Shown: one piece after another, positions 44,576 through 56,539 of the stretch
How the letters are laid out: the number at the start of each line of letters is the position of its first letter
Position numbering within the stretch: position 1 is the first letter of the stretch
Source of the DNA: Hedera helix
Lineage: Eukaryota > Streptophyta > Magnoliopsida > Apiales > Araliaceae
Reading direction: 5' to 3'
Assembly (NCBI GenBank): GCA_947179155.2
Contig: OX359283.1
Location: 7,786,764-7,850,763, forward strand
Length of the DNA: 64,000 bases
The notes under the pieces: generated by a model
The model's database searches: none
What the model saw: only the letters and a program-made list of their open reading frames with translations
Told to the model about the DNA's origin: nothing
Made by a program: the position numbers and the translations under genes

Positions 44576-47511
44576 TACTTGAATTAATCAAATGGATAAA
44601 CTCATAGTTTTTGAGCAATGCTTTTAGAACCACTGTTATTAAACCCGGACCGGACCGGCGGTTCAACCGGAAAAAATCGGAACCGGTCCGCGCTCCGGTC
44701 CGGTTTAGTCTATCTAACCAGTTTTGGCAAAAACCCGGTAAGAACCGGTGAACCGGCGGACGAACCGGTAAACCCAGTGAACCGGTCACTGGTTCACCGG
44801 TTTTACCGGTTTAAGATTAATAACGATGATGACGACGACGAAACTGAAAATTGGACGAACAGAGTCCTCCCTGATGCAGTTTTTGAGTTGTTGTCATTCG
44901 GAGGAGCCATCATCCGTGTAAATTAAGATTGAATCTAAAATTAGTAGTATATAAACAACAAAATCACCTCAACATCCCGTTTCTTCTTCAAGTGATCATC
45001 GGTTTCCATGGCAAAAACATATCTCCCACACCATACAGAGGAGGCGAGGACGATGCACAGTTGCACACAACCCAAGTCAACACAGCTGCTTTTGGGAGAG
45101 GAGAAATAGTATTAGGGGAAATACACCAATACTTTTTGACTATCTAAGAGATTAAGACTCACGAATTCCAAAGCGGACCCCGTAGTTTTATCAAATTTAA
45201 TTTATAGTATGCAAGTTCCTTTCCTTATATTTTCATCAGTTTCATGTTATTGAAATTTGAATGAATAGAGTAATATTTATATTTTTATATTTGAGTAAAA
45301 GTATATTGTATTAATTTATGTTGTGAGTGGACACACATTTATTATTTATTTAGTTATTTATATTAATTTATAAATTATATTACTTTGTTTATTTTATCAT
45401 TTTTGAGTTATGAAAATAATTTAATATTTTTTTATACAGATTTAGGATTTCTTTAAATTATATAAAGTAAATATTATACAAATAGATTTAATTTTTATTT
45501 TTTTAGATAAATTAATTAATTTTATATATTTATTAAATATTATATATAATAATATTAATATATTTATTATTTATTACATATTAATGACGTCACTGGGTCA
45601 ATAACGGTCCGACCACTGGTTGAACCAGTGATCCATCCACCCGGTAACTTTTTCGGTTCGATGACCGGTTCGGTTTTTAAAATATTGTTTAGAACCATGA
45701 TGAGGATCATGCTAATGAGATCTAAATTCAAGATAACTCAAAACTAAAATTGTTCCTAATCGTTGGATCACTAAAAAGTGGATTAGTAGATCCGGATAGA
45801 TTGGTACATACTATGTTTGCTCTTATGAAGAGGATGATTGATCTCATAATCATTTGTGTAGAGACACTAAAGCAAGTATGTAGGTGCTTATTAGAGAATA
45901 AGTTCACTGAACGTGACTCGCTCAAGGAACACCTAATGGAGTTTTACTCGTCTGTCAATAGGAGTTCCTTATGTGATAGTCGTACAAGTGATCCTTAGAC
46001 TTGAGATCATCTTAGTATCTTGTGTGTACTAAGTTATACTTTGACATATTCCTTAAAACCTATTGGTATATCAAAGGATGTGATTGGGTATAATAAGGTA
46101 TACATAGAGATAGATGAATGATTAACAAAGGATCTACCACTTCCAGTAAAGGGAGAGAATGTCCTATGCGATTCAATAAGTGACAACTCAGAAATCCCTG
46201 GCCAGGGTTGCATGGAATTAGAAAGGAGTTTCTAATTTACATTAACTAGAGTTGTGTATTTGTGAATTGAAATGCATATAATCAAATAAATAAGACTTGA
46301 CAGAAATTCCGTGTCTTATATTTGATTGGGACATTGTATGGTAGAAGGATTGAATTGTACGGTAACTATTTGCTGAAAGGTTCTTTTACGATTAAATGTT
46401 GAAATCTGTATTATCTGGAAAGTCGACTAATCGCTAAGGGGGCTTACTCTTATTGTGGAATAATTATTTATTCTGAATTAAAGAGTTAATTCGTAATAAA
46501 TGAATTAGAATTGTTCTAATTTATTTATTATACAACCGATTTAATATGGAGAACCTAAAGGGTCACACCACAAAAGAGTAATATTTATTTTAGAAGTTGA
46601 TGGCGTAATTGTAATAATAAATTAATTATATTTAATTTATACTATGATGATAGAATAAATTAAATAGCTTAATATTTATAATTTAGTATTTTAGAAATAC
46701 TAATTATAAATTAATAAGAGGAGTCTTATTATTATTATTATTACTATTATTTTTATTATTATTATTATTACTGCTAGTATTATTATTTAGTTCCTAAATG
46801 GTTTAGGAATTAATTAATAAGTAGTAATATTATTATTAAATAATTAAGTTCCTAAATAGTTTAGGAATTATAATTATAATAATTAATTAAGTTACTAAAT
46901 GGTTTAGTAATTAATTAATAAGAAGTACTCTCATTATTAAATAATTAAGTTCTTAAATGGTTTAGGAATTGTAATTAATTAATTTAGTTCCTAATTAAAT
47001 TGGGAATTAAATTAAAACCCTAATCCTAAATAGTTTAGGAGGGTTGACTAGATCTATAAATAAGAGGAGTCTTATCATAGATCAAGGTTACACACTCTTT
47101 CATTAGATTAGAGAGAGTACTCCATAATTCTCTAGATCTAAGGAGTTAGAGAGAGAGAGAATTAGGGCTAGCCACCCATGGTTTGGAAAAACCATAATCC
47201 ACTTCTTTAATTCATAGATCTCTTGATGGATCACCTCTAGAGGCTTCACACTTGGGGAGCTAACATTGATCCGTGGAATCTAATCGGTGAATTTGAAGAA
47301 GAACGTGAAGGATTAAAAGGAGATGAACTTGTACCCGTGGAAGCTTGGTTCTACAAAGGTATAAATTCTTTTATCCTTCCTCAATTAATAATAGTCGCAT
47401 AAGAAAGATCCGGGTTATTGGTTTGTACAAAAATTTTAAAATCTGATTTTCTTGCTTCCGTTGCGCTTATATAATTTGATTATATGTATGCCATATTTTT
47501 GCAAACCAACA
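44576..47511 (+). repeat. 5' LTR of Copia-B, truncated, with a hAT insertion
   Basis: Corresponds to 53217-55084 of the 3' LTR; the first 111 bases are missing. Excluding the hAT element and one target copy it is 1871 bp, against 1868 bp in the 3' LTR. It contains a (TTA)n run near 46728-46785 and five degenerate units built on TTCCTAAATGGTTTAGGAATT, each an inverted motif, at 46790-47035. ORFs such as 45750-45998 recur in the other LTR and are not supported as genes. Confidence 0.9.
44631..45687 (+). mobile_element. Non-autonomous hAT transposon (1057 bp)
   Basis: Flanked by an 8-bp target duplication TTTAGAAC (44623-44630 and 45688-45695). Imperfect terminal inverted repeats: CACTGTTATTAAACCCGG on the left, CAATATTTTAAAAACCG read inward from the right. 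Subterminal regions are packed with CCGGTT/AACCGG motifs, typical of plant hAT elements. The interior is AT-rich and encodes no transposase. The 3' LTR of Copia-B lacks it and shows the single empty site, so it inserted after Copia-B arrived. The strand is arbitrary. Confidence 0.88.
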
Positions 47512-47512
47512 G

Positions 47513-47525
47513 TGGCATCAGAGCC
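47513..47525 (+). other. Primer-binding site of Copia-B (initiator tRNA-Met type)
   Basis: TGGCATCAGAGCC, one base after the 5' LTR end, differing at one position from the usual copia TGGTATCAGAGCC. Confidence 0.88.
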
Positions 47526-47790
47526 AAACTTATGCAAATTATTAATTGTTTTTAGTTTGATATATGTATGGGTATGGTTTAGAATAATTTATTGGGCATA
47601 ATTTACTATATAAAATTATTTTTTTTATATTTACCGAAATTGATTCTCGGCACAAGGCGTTGTTTCGGGGGATATTAACAAAACCAAAAATGAATGTCAT
47701 AATCGGTAAAACAGAAACAAAGTCACCGCACGATTTTGGTAATATATATATATATGATATATTATATAGCTTCCGGTTTTGTTGCTTTAG

Positions 47791-47837
<47 letters not shown>

Positions 47838-49680
47838 CCTAAAGTGGCGGCTTTAATTGGTAAGGCAACAGATGTATATATATGTATAAAGCTTGTCCCA
47901 TAATTAGTGTCCAAGCAACAAGCAAGTGAATGGAAAAAGGAAAAGCAACGGTTGGATTAATATTATATATATATATATATACATAGATGTCATATATACT
48001 AACCGCCACAGTTTTGTTATTAATATAGCAAGCCACGGATTTGGTTGGAATAACCCACTTTCGGTTTTGGACCGATTATGTATATATATATTAATTAGCC
48101 AAATAGTTTGGTAATTTTGTGCAGATTTTAAAATTTCAAAATAAAAGAGTTTATTTTGGATAATTTTAAAATAATAAAAAAATAAATAGTTTATTTTTAA
48201 ATAATTTTATAATTAAAATAAAAGGTTTATTTTAAATATGAAATTGGATTTCATGTAACTTTAAATTGCCCATTAAATGATACCAATACATATATGGAAT
48301 GTTTCATTTAATTCACGAGATGAATATTATTTATTAATATATATGTTGATATATATGATAATAAATGGGATTGATTATGGACTATTGACCAATATGATTG
48401 GATTTAATTTTAATTAAATGCATGAATGAATGGGTTTTTATAAATAGGGTCTGCGTACCTCGTCTTTCTAATTTTTCTTATGTATAATTCTATCTCCCTC
48501 CTATGTACTTCCCATTGACTGTTGATCAAGGTTTCTATTTATTGTAAATAATTTGTAATAGGATTAGTTAGAATTATTTTGAAGAATTGGAGTAAAGAAG
48601 CAAGGAGCGCAAGAAGACCCGTTTGTAATGGAGCCCGAATTTAAATGTAATAGTTACATTTAATTTAATTTATTCTTGCTTAGGTTTGACTAATTGGTTT
48701 ATTTGGTGGCTCGAATAAACCAAAGTAGAATAAAAGTCCATAATCAATCCAAGTAGAATATAGTATTCTATATGTACATGCTTATTTATATATATTATAT
48801 ATTATCAAACATGATTTGCATGTTAATTAATATGATGCGTATTTTATATATATATGTTCATGCTAAACAAGATGAGACAATTAATATTAATAAATCCCTC
48901 ATGATGTAGAATAAATATTATTTATAAAATAAATTAAAATGTTTAATTCATGAATTAAAGGAGTTTAATTCAATTAAATAAAATTAGAATTGTTCTAATT
49001 TATTTATTCTACTACTCATAATATTAAGTTGTAACGTTCAAAAATATTTATTAAAAATATCGAACGTCGCCTTCTAGCATGGTAAAACGATAGAGTATCA
49101 AATAATCATTATAAGTTTGTTGTGTCACACAAGGCTTATATTAATTTTTTGAGATATTGTTTTATCACATTTGATGTTTATAAAAAGAATTGAACTTTAC
49201 TGTTTTGTTGTGTCACACAAGGACAGTCTTTTTCTCTTCTAATATAAGAAAATGCTAGGTTGGACTTAACTTGGATAATTTTGATTTGGATGTGTCACAC
49301 ATGATCATAATAATCTAAGAGGCAAAATAAAAGGAGTTACATGTTGATGTAATTGACAAGAGTTGTCTACCTATTTATTTATATATCGTTTGTTGTGTCA
49401 CACAAGGTTATATACATTTGAAATAGGATCATTATTCTCACTAGCAAATCTTTAACTAGATTTGCCGAACTATATAAGGAGGGTAATATAGTTTGTAGAA
49501 AATAGTGGGAGACGCTATTTTAAATAAAGACCTAATTTATTTTGGTAATTAATAAAATGAATACATGTTAATGTTGTTATTAATTCACTTAAAGAATATT
49601 GCTATGTTTAATTCACTAACACTGCATGGCATAATGTATGCTAACAATTAATCGAACCGAATTGTTCGGATTGATTAAAC
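47526..49680 (+). other. Copia-B leader, non-coding
   Basis: Over 2 kb of AT-rich sequence with a (TA)20 run at 47797-47836 and several short TA runs. From about 48120 it aligns with Copia-A 60-1480, including the repeated TGTGTCACACAAGG motif (49120-49410), which reads TGTGCACACATAAG in Copia-A. A long leader before gag is unusual for copia and is shared by both copies. No ORF is supported. Confidence 0.6.
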
Positions 49681-49689
49681 AAATTTGAG

Positions 49690-50410
49690 AAAAAATCTCA
49701 ATGCTGAAAAGCTAGCAAATATCCTTAATTTGTCTATTCCTACAAACGTTGTAGACTAAGCCTCTGAGGAAGAGATTGCTATTTTAAATGGCAAAATGAT
49801 GCAAATGTGGCTCAATGCATCATGCTCGCATCCATAAGTATCGAGTTACAACGTCAACACGAGAAAATGGATGCACCTACTATATTGCTGCACATTCAAT
49901 AGTTGTAAGGTTAGCAAAATAGGTCAACTAGATATAAGATATCTAAGGAGCTCTTCCAATCAATAATAATCAATGGCACTACAGTAAAAGACGCATGTCC
50001 TAAAGATGATTAATTAGATTGATCAATTAGGACAAACATGTTTTGTCAAGGATGGAGAGTTGAGTCAAGATTCGATCTTGCAGTCACTCACTGACTCTAA
50101 TTCACAATATGTTATGAACTTCAAACATTAATAAGCTAAATGTCAGTTTAACTGATTTGCTTAAATATGTTGAAGACTGTTGAGAGTCACTTTCCTTCCT
50201 AGAAAAACCAAGTTTTACTTGTAGATGAATCTTCTAAGCGGAGGAAGATGGCCAAAGGTATTTTTGAGGAGTCAGAAAGAGTAGAAGGCAAAAGAAAGGC
50301 TAAACAAAGGACATAAATAAAAGTGATCCCGAGGGCAAAAGAGTTTGCTTTCATTGCGATAAGCTGGGACACTGGAAGAACAACTGCAAGAGAGTTGTAG
50401 TAGTTAAGTA
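49690..50410 (+). pseudogene. Copia-B gag remnant with zinc knuckle
   Basis: Shifting frames give ISIELQRQHEKMDAPTILLHI-like peptides (49830-49900), RNA-binding basic residues and, at 50340-50392, an intact C-x2-C-x4-H-x4-C knuckle (CFHCDKLGHWKNNC). A TAA directly follows at 50407, where Copia-A has TAG at the same codon. Another shared stop is AAATAA just before the knuckle. It is dead as a gene. Confidence 0.8.
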
Positions 50411-50579
50411 AAAGAAGTTTAGTGAAACTTCAGCTACAGATATAGATTTGTTCATAATAAAATAGAACTTTCTATAAGTCAAGTTTCTACTTAGGTATTA
50501 GATACCGAATGGTGGTCTCACATATGCAAGTCGTTGTAGAGACTAAGCAGAAGTAGAAAGCTAAATAAATGATAAGTAA

Positions 50580-50860
50580 TCATGTGCTGGGGAATGAAGT
50601 AAAGGTTGCTGCATTAGCCATGTGAACTTATAATTTAGCACTGCCTGCGGGCAAGCCTATTAAGTTAGTAAGTTGTTACTATGTTCCAGTTCTTAGAAAC
50701 ATTATTTCAGTTCCATGTGATGACAAGGAATATTTTTTTGACATAATAATAATGAACAATCGTTGTTCTGTTTATAATGATAATGTTTTATTTAGAACTA
50801 GTTGATTACTTAATAGATTTTGTATACTTGACTTACATGAAAAATATTTCAATTTGAACA
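50580..50860 (+). pseudogene. Copia-B protease end and GAG-pre-integrase remnant
   Basis: Matches Copia-A 2352-2630 and copia polyproteins generally: ALPAGKPIKLVSCYYVPVL, then NNRCSVYNDN and YLDLHE-like residues across frameshifts. The protease active site upstream (about 50495-50520) reads LDTEWWSHIC, so the catalytic Asp-Thr is kept but the Gly is lost. Confidence 0.75.
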
Positions 50861-50879
50861 AACTAAAGGCAAAGAGATG

Positions 50880-51950
50880 TTATGAATCATACCTTCATGC
50901 AATACTGTTAACTCGGTCATACTAATGAAACAAGACTAAACAAGTTATATAAAGATAGGCTTTTAGATCTTTTGATTATGAATCAAATACAACTTGTGAA
51001 TCTTGTATCATGGAAAATATGACTAAATCTCCATTTAATGGACATGGAGAGCGAGTTACAAAGTTTTTAGAGATGGTACACACAGTCGTGTGTGAGACCT
51101 ATGACAACAAATGCAAGAGAAGGGTATTCATTCATTACTTTCACTAATGATTCTAGATTTTGATATATGTATTTGATGAAATACAAATCCAAATCGTTTG
51201 AAATGTTCAAAGAATTCAAAAGTGAAGTATAGAAACTAAAGGCCAAAAGTAGTAAAGTTCTTCGATTAGATCGAGAAGGGAATACTTAAGCAGTAAGTTT
51301 CTAGATCATCTCAAGCGAAATGGTATTCTCATATAATGGACATGGTGATGATCCATAATGAGTATTACTGATCTTCCAGTATCCTTCTAGGGTTATGCTC
51401 TAGAAACGATCGCATATCTACTAAGTAAGATACCTTCAAATTATGTCCCTAAGACTTCATATGAATCATGGATAGGGAGGAAACCAAGTCTTAAGCATGT
51501 TAAGATTTGAATTGTTCAGCTTATGTCAAAATGTTTGACAAAGATAAGCTAGGGACATGATCTGATAAGTGTAAACTTGTGGGATATCCTAAAGAAAGTT
51601 TAGGGTATCACTTCTATAATCCGACTAACTAAAAGGTGTTTGTTTGAAACACGTTGCCTTATAGGAAAATGAGTTTTTCCTTAAAGGGTTAGTGGGAGTA
51701 AAATAGATCTTAAAGAAATTCAAGAACTACAAAACACTACAGATAAAATGAAGGAATCTGTACAAGTAGATAAACCTATTGTATCACAACCAAGTCGTAA
51801 ATCTGGTTTAGTACCGAAGATACCTGAATGGTATGGATTCATCATAGATGATGATGATAAAGTACGCATCATAGTGGATGATGATCCAGATATATACAAT
51901 GAGGTATGAGTATTAGATACTCAAGAGAAATGGTCGATGACCATAAAATC
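50880..51950 (+). pseudogene. Copia-B integrase remnant
   Basis: The frame reading FDYESNTTCESCIMENM keeps the CxxC of the zinc region, followed by TKSPFNGHGERVTKFLEMV. The first catalytic Asp, in the usual HTDVCGP motif, is replaced (HTVVCET). Later blocks such as KYKSKSFEMFKEFKS and LIWFMMSMMS-like residues follow with stops. Integrase would have inserted the cDNA; this one cannot. Confidence 0.75.
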
Positions 51951-52019
51951 CAAAATGGGTCTTTGGAGAAAGACTAAAGCAGATGGTTAGGTGGAGACCT
52001 ATAAGACCTGACTAGTGGT

Positions 52020-52470
52020 AAAAAGTTTTCAAAAAGAGTCAATGAGTTGACTAAGATGAAATTTTTCACTAGTGAAAATGCATATATCTATTCGAATTTT
52101 AGTTGCAGTTACAGCTTACTATACAAAAGGATGTATGTATGATACAACCAAGAGGATTTGTCTCCATATAGATGGAGCGAATCAAGTATGTAAGTTACAA
52201 CGATCCAATTATGGATTGGAGCAAGTTTCTCGAACATGGAACATCCGTTTTGATGAGACAATCAAAAAAGTTTGATTTTATCAAAGACACGGATGAACCA
52301 AGTATGTACAAAGGTTAGTGGGAGCACTGTGACATTCCTAGTATTATATGTTGATATAATATCAATAAGGAATGACATACCGATGCTACAATCAGTAAAG
52401 ATATGGTTGTCTAAAAACTTCTCCATTAAGGACTTGGGAGAAGCGTCCTACCATTCTATTTAGGATAAAG
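52020..52470 (+). pseudogene. Copia-B reverse transcriptase remnant
   Basis: Two overlapping open pieces, 52072-52275 and 52272-52463, differ by a frameshift. They read CLHIDGANQVCKLQRSNYGL and then FLVLYVDIISIRNDIPMLQ, VKIWLSKNFSIKDLGEASY. The catalytic YVDD is YVDI, the same loss of the second Asp as in Copia-A (YVDI). Confidence 0.82.
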
Positions 52471-52679
52471 GTCTATAGAGATAGATCATAAAGGATGCTC
52501 GGCTTAACCCAAGGGATGTACATTGATTCGTTGAAATGTACTAGACTTGATATTGCTTATGTATAATAAGCAGCTATCAGTTCAATTTTGGAGAAGAATA
52601 TTAGAAAAGAGTTTCTAATGATGGGTCTGATATAAAACTAGAGGGTTTAACAAACTCAAGTTTGTTCAGACTAACCAAG

Positions 52680-53094
52680 ATAACAACATATCCGTTTCAG
52701 GTAATATGATTACCATGAACGGTGCTGCAGTGAGTTGGAAAAGTTTCAAACAGCAAATAGTTGCTGATTTAGTGACAAAGACATAGTAAATAACTATAAG
52801 TGAAGCTGCAAAGGTGATTGTTTGGTTAAACAAGTTCATTACAGAACTTATAATGGTTCCTAACATTAAAGGAGTTTAATTCGCCAAGGAACCTAGGTCT
52901 CATCTGAAATCCAAACATGTGTTGCGGCACTTCTATATGATTAGATGAATCATTGAAAAAGAGACGACACCATAAAGATGGTAGACTCTTAGAACAGCAT
53001 TACAGATCCATTAACTAAAGCATTTACTAAGCAATTTGTACGCCACTTAGAGAAGAATGGTATGGGGATATCAAAGGGCGATTGGCTTTAGTGC
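52680..53094 (+). pseudogene. Copia-B RNase H remnant and polyprotein C-terminus
   Basis: Reads ITMNGAAVSWKSFKQQIVAD (52710-52770), LVTKT then stops, and finishes with DPLTKAFTKQFVRHLEKNGM and SKGDWL at 52985-53085 before TAG, a typical copia C-terminus just ahead of the polypurine tract. Confidence 0.8.
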
Positions 53095-53105
53095 AAGTGG
53101 GAGAT
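53095..53105 (+). other. Polypurine tract of Copia-B
   Basis: AAGTGGGAGAT directly precedes the 3' LTR start TGAAAGTAAT; this form is typical of plant copia elements. Confidence 0.85.
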
Positions 53106-55084
53106 TGAAAGTAATATGCCCTCAAGCCAATCACATTTGATGTGATAAGCATATACTTTGTAATCTTGTTCATTTATTAATAAAAGTATCAAGACATTTC
53201 TTTATTCATGATTAATTACTTGAATTAATCAAATGGATAAACCCATAGTTTTTTAGCAATGCTTTTAGAACCATGATGAGGATCATGCTAATGAGATCTA
53301 AATTCAAGATAGCTCAAAACTAAAATTGTTCCTAATCGTTGGATCACTAAAAAGGGGATTAGTAGATCCGGATAGATTGGTACATACTATGCTTGCTCTT
53401 ATAAAGAGAATGATTGATCTCATAATCATTTGTGTAGAGACACTAAAGCAAGTATGTAGGTGCTTATTAGAGAATAAGTTCACTGAACGTGACTCGCTCA
53501 AGGAACACCTAATGGAGTTTTACTCGTCTGTCAATAGGAGTTCCTTATGTGATAGTCGTACAAGTGATCCTTAGACTTGAGATCATCTTAGTATCTTGTG
53601 TGTACTAAGTTATACTTTGACATATTCCTTAAGACCTATTGGTATATCAAATGATGTGATTGGGTATAATAAGGTACACATGGAGATAGATGAATGATTA
53701 ACAAAGGATCTACCACTTCTAGTAAAGGGAGAGAATGTCTTATGCGATTCAATAAGTGACAACTCAGAAATCCCTGGCCAGGGTTGCATGGAATTAGAAA
53801 GGAGTTTCTAATTTACATTAACTAGAGTTGTGTATTTGTGAATTGAAATGCATATAATCAAATAAATAAGACTTGACAGAAATTTCGTGTCTTATATTTG
53901 ATTGGGACATTGTATGGTAGAAGGATTGAATTGTACGGTAACTATTTGCTGAAAGGTTCTTTTACGATTAAATGTTAAAATCTATATTATCTGGAAAGTC
54001 GACTAATCGCTAAGGGGGCTTACCCTTATTGTGGAATAATTATTTATTCTGAATTAAAGAGTTAATTCGTAATAAATGAATTAGAATTGTTCTAATTTAT
54101 TTATTATACAACCGGTTTAATATAGAGAACCTAAAGGGTCACACCGCAAAAGAGTAATATTTATTTTAGAAGTGGATGGCATAATTGTAATAATAAATTA
54201 AGTATATTTAATTTATACTATGATGATAGAATAAATTAAATAGCTTAATATTTATAATTTAGTATTTTAGAAATACTAATTATAAATTAATAAGAAGAGT
54301 CTTATTATTATTATTACTATTATTTTTATTATTATTATTATTAATGCTAGTATTATTATTTAGTTCCTAAATGGTTTAGGAATTAATTAATAAGTAGTAA
54401 TATTATTATTAAATAATTAAGTTCCTAAATAGTTTAGGAATTATAATTATAATAATAAATTAAGTTACTAAATGGTTTAGTAATTAATTAATAAGAAGTA
54501 CTCTCATTATTAAATAATTAAGTTCTTAAATGGTTTAGGAATTGTAATTAATTAATTTAGTTCCTAATTAAATTGGGAATTAAATTAAAACCCTAATCCT
54601 AAATAGTTTAGGAGGGTTGACTAGATCTATAAATAAGAGGAGTCTTATCATAGATCAAGGTTACACACTATTGCATTAGATTAGATAGAGTACTCCATAA
54701 TTCTCTAGATCTAAGGAGTTAGAGAGAGAGAGAATTAGGGCTAGCCACCTATGATTTGGAAAAACCATAATCCACTTCTTTAATTCATAGATCTCTTGGT
54801 GGATCACCTCTAGAGGCTTCACACTTGGGGAGCTAACATTGATCCGTGGAATCTAATCGGTGAATTTGAAGAAGAACGTGAAGGATTAAAAGGAGATGAA
54901 CTTGTACCCATGAAAGCTTAGTTCTACAAAGGTATAAATTCTTTTATCCTTCCTCAATTAATAATAGTCGCATAAGAAAGATCCGGGTTATTGGTTTGTA
55001 CAAAAAATTTAAAATCTGATTTTCTTGCTTCCGTTGCGCTTATATAATTTGATTATATGTATGCCATATTTTTGCAAACCAACA
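53106..55084 (+). repeat. 3' LTR of Copia-B (1979 bp)
   Basis: Complete, from TGAAAGTAATATGCC to GCAAACCAACA, followed directly by Tekay-1 LTR sequence at 55085 (CGTACGGCCC, equivalent to 19146). It serves as the undamaged reference for the truncated 5' LTR and as the empty site for the hAT insertion. A promoter-like CTATAAATAAGAGG lies at 54629-54642. Confidence 0.92.
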
Positions 55085-55270
55085 CGTACGGCCCAAATAT
55101 TCCCCGACAAAACGAATATTCCCCGACAAAACGAATATTGTTCGACAAAATAAAATTTGCACATAATATCCTTAACTTTCAATTTTGTCAATTTAGCCAC
55201 TTACTGTTTCAGAAAAAATATATATGAAGAAAAATTAAATTTTGTATTTCATAAAATTCGGGGTCTTACA
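55085..55270 (-). repeat. 5' LTR of Tekay-1, outer end
   Basis: Matches 19146-19313 with a small duplication of the CCCGACAAAACGAATATT block. It ends at 55270 (minus-strand start TGTAAGACCCCG), followed by the target duplication CTTAA. Confidence 0.9.
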
Positions 55271-56539
55271 CTTAACCTTACTCAAATTTTATATTAAGCA
55301 AGTTCTCTAACTTTATTCAATTATTGTTGTGCAAGTTTCTACACTTATATTTATTTGTCAGAGCTTTAAGTGGTTTAATTATTTAAAGTTATTCCACATC
55401 GATATTATTATTGTATTCACACTTGGTGCATTTGCAAGGTTTATAGTTCATTAATTCAAGAACTATTTAAAAATGTCTAAGCTAATTGTTTCGGCTAGAC
55501 AATACATGTTTAAATTCATCACATTGAATATTTTAAAAACTTATTCAAACCATTGGTTGGTGCAGATTCTTATAGTAAGACTGAGAACGAACAACCACAT
55601 ATAAGGGGGTTATTTTATCGGAAAATCGACTTTTACGCAAGATGTCTAAATATTATGCATATACATAGGGTACAAGAGGTTGATCCCCTCGAGTATCAAA
55701 CTACTAAGGTGACAGATCTATATTTGTCTTACATTTAACAGCAGTTCATGGTCCTTAAAGACCACTTAGTAGTAAAGATTCAATCCTTTCTTTTACATTG
55801 AAAATTGATTCTTGTTCTTTCATAATTGTTATCTATTGTTGAAACCTTTGATGTTATTTCTCATTCAATCATGATATATCATGATATATCTTGTATTATA
55901 TATTTTTAAACTTGCTGAGAAAACTAGTTGCTCACTCTTGCTATATCATGACTTATTTTTTAGTTAAGCCCGAATGCTCTAAATCGGACAAAGGCAAGGG
56001 AAAATCCAAAGCTTAGATTGGCTTATTGCATATTAGATTAATTACTTATTATGTAATTTCTTTTATAAATCTTTTGTAATTCCTTAAGATATGTATTACT
56101 TGTGTTAAGGTTAGTTGACCTTGGGATTGTAGTCTTTTGATAAGGAACTTTATGTATTATTTTGCGAAGTTTAATTTAAGATCTTGTATTTAGATGATAT
56201 TTAGTGTTGAATCGTGAGAACCAAACCCAAGGTTATGGAACCTGAATTTGGGATCGTCACACTTCTTTCTCCTACTGATACATTGTGAGTATATTTTAAG
56301 TGCAGTAAAGTTACTCTGAAGTTTTGACAAAGCCAAAAGGAGTGCAATAATTTCTCAAGTAAGTATTTTATTTAAAGAGTAATATTTGCATAAATATTCA
56401 CTTCACACGATATTCACAAATCTTCTTTTATAAGACTCTTCATTTAGAAAATTTATTTTAAAAAACGTCATTTGAAAGATTTTATTTTAAAATATTATTT
56501 TAAAAACTATTTTGAAGTTATTATAATTTACTTTGTATG

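Larger units (their letters stand above)
44576..55084 (+). mobile_element. Copia-B, Ty1/copia element with degenerate coding body
   Basis: Layout: truncated 5' LTR 44576-47511, primer site 47513, internal region to 53094, polypurine tract, 3' LTR 53106-55084. It sits in the Tekay-1 5' LTR. LTR ends are TGAAAGTAAT and CAAACCAACA. The left end was lost in a deletion that also removed 737 bp of the host LTR, so the target duplication cannot be confirmed. The two LTRs are about 98 % identical by eye over 1.87 kb, yet all coding domains have stops and frameshifts. Confidence 0.9.
16948..55270 (-). mobile_element. Tekay-1, Tekay/Del-type chromovirus LTR retrotransposon
   Basis: Both ends are intact: the minus-strand LTR starts TGTAAGACCCCG at 55270 and 19313 and ends GGGGGTGTCACA at 42258 and 16948. 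The outer flanks are CTTAA (16943-16947) and CTTAA (55271-55275), a 5-bp target duplication in S2. Internal order on the minus strand is primer site, gag, protease, RT, RNase H, integrase, chromodomain, polypurine tract. The internal region is split by Tat-1 at 19838-38060 and the 5' LTR by Copia-B. It is dead: eleven nonsense codons, an altered integrase active site and a lost integrase module. Confidence 0.9.
14422..56261 (+). repeat. S2, solo LTR of the S family, split by Tekay-1
   Basis: It begins TGTAATGACCACAAAT at 14422 and ends TTTGGGATCGTCACA at 56261. Flanks are CTTCT on the left (14417-14421) and CTTCT on the right (56262-56266), and E1 shows a single uninterrupted copy of this site (CCCTTCTTTCTCC on its minus strand). 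The LTR proper is 14422-16947 plus 55276-56261, about 3.5 kb, split by Tekay-1 at CTTAA. With no internal region or second LTR, it is a solo LTR, the usual product of unequal recombination between LTRs. ORFs in it are not coding. Confidence 0.85.

Noticed and set aside
44618..44926. 102-codon ORF in the hAT element
   Set aside because: It translates CCGG/AACCGG subterminal repeats; there is no transposase motif such as the hAT dimerisation domain.
45728..45998. ORFs of 65 and 82 codons, repeated at 53304-53574
   Set aside because: They lie in the Copia-B LTRs upstream of its leader, without any known domain; the duplication is due to LTR identity.
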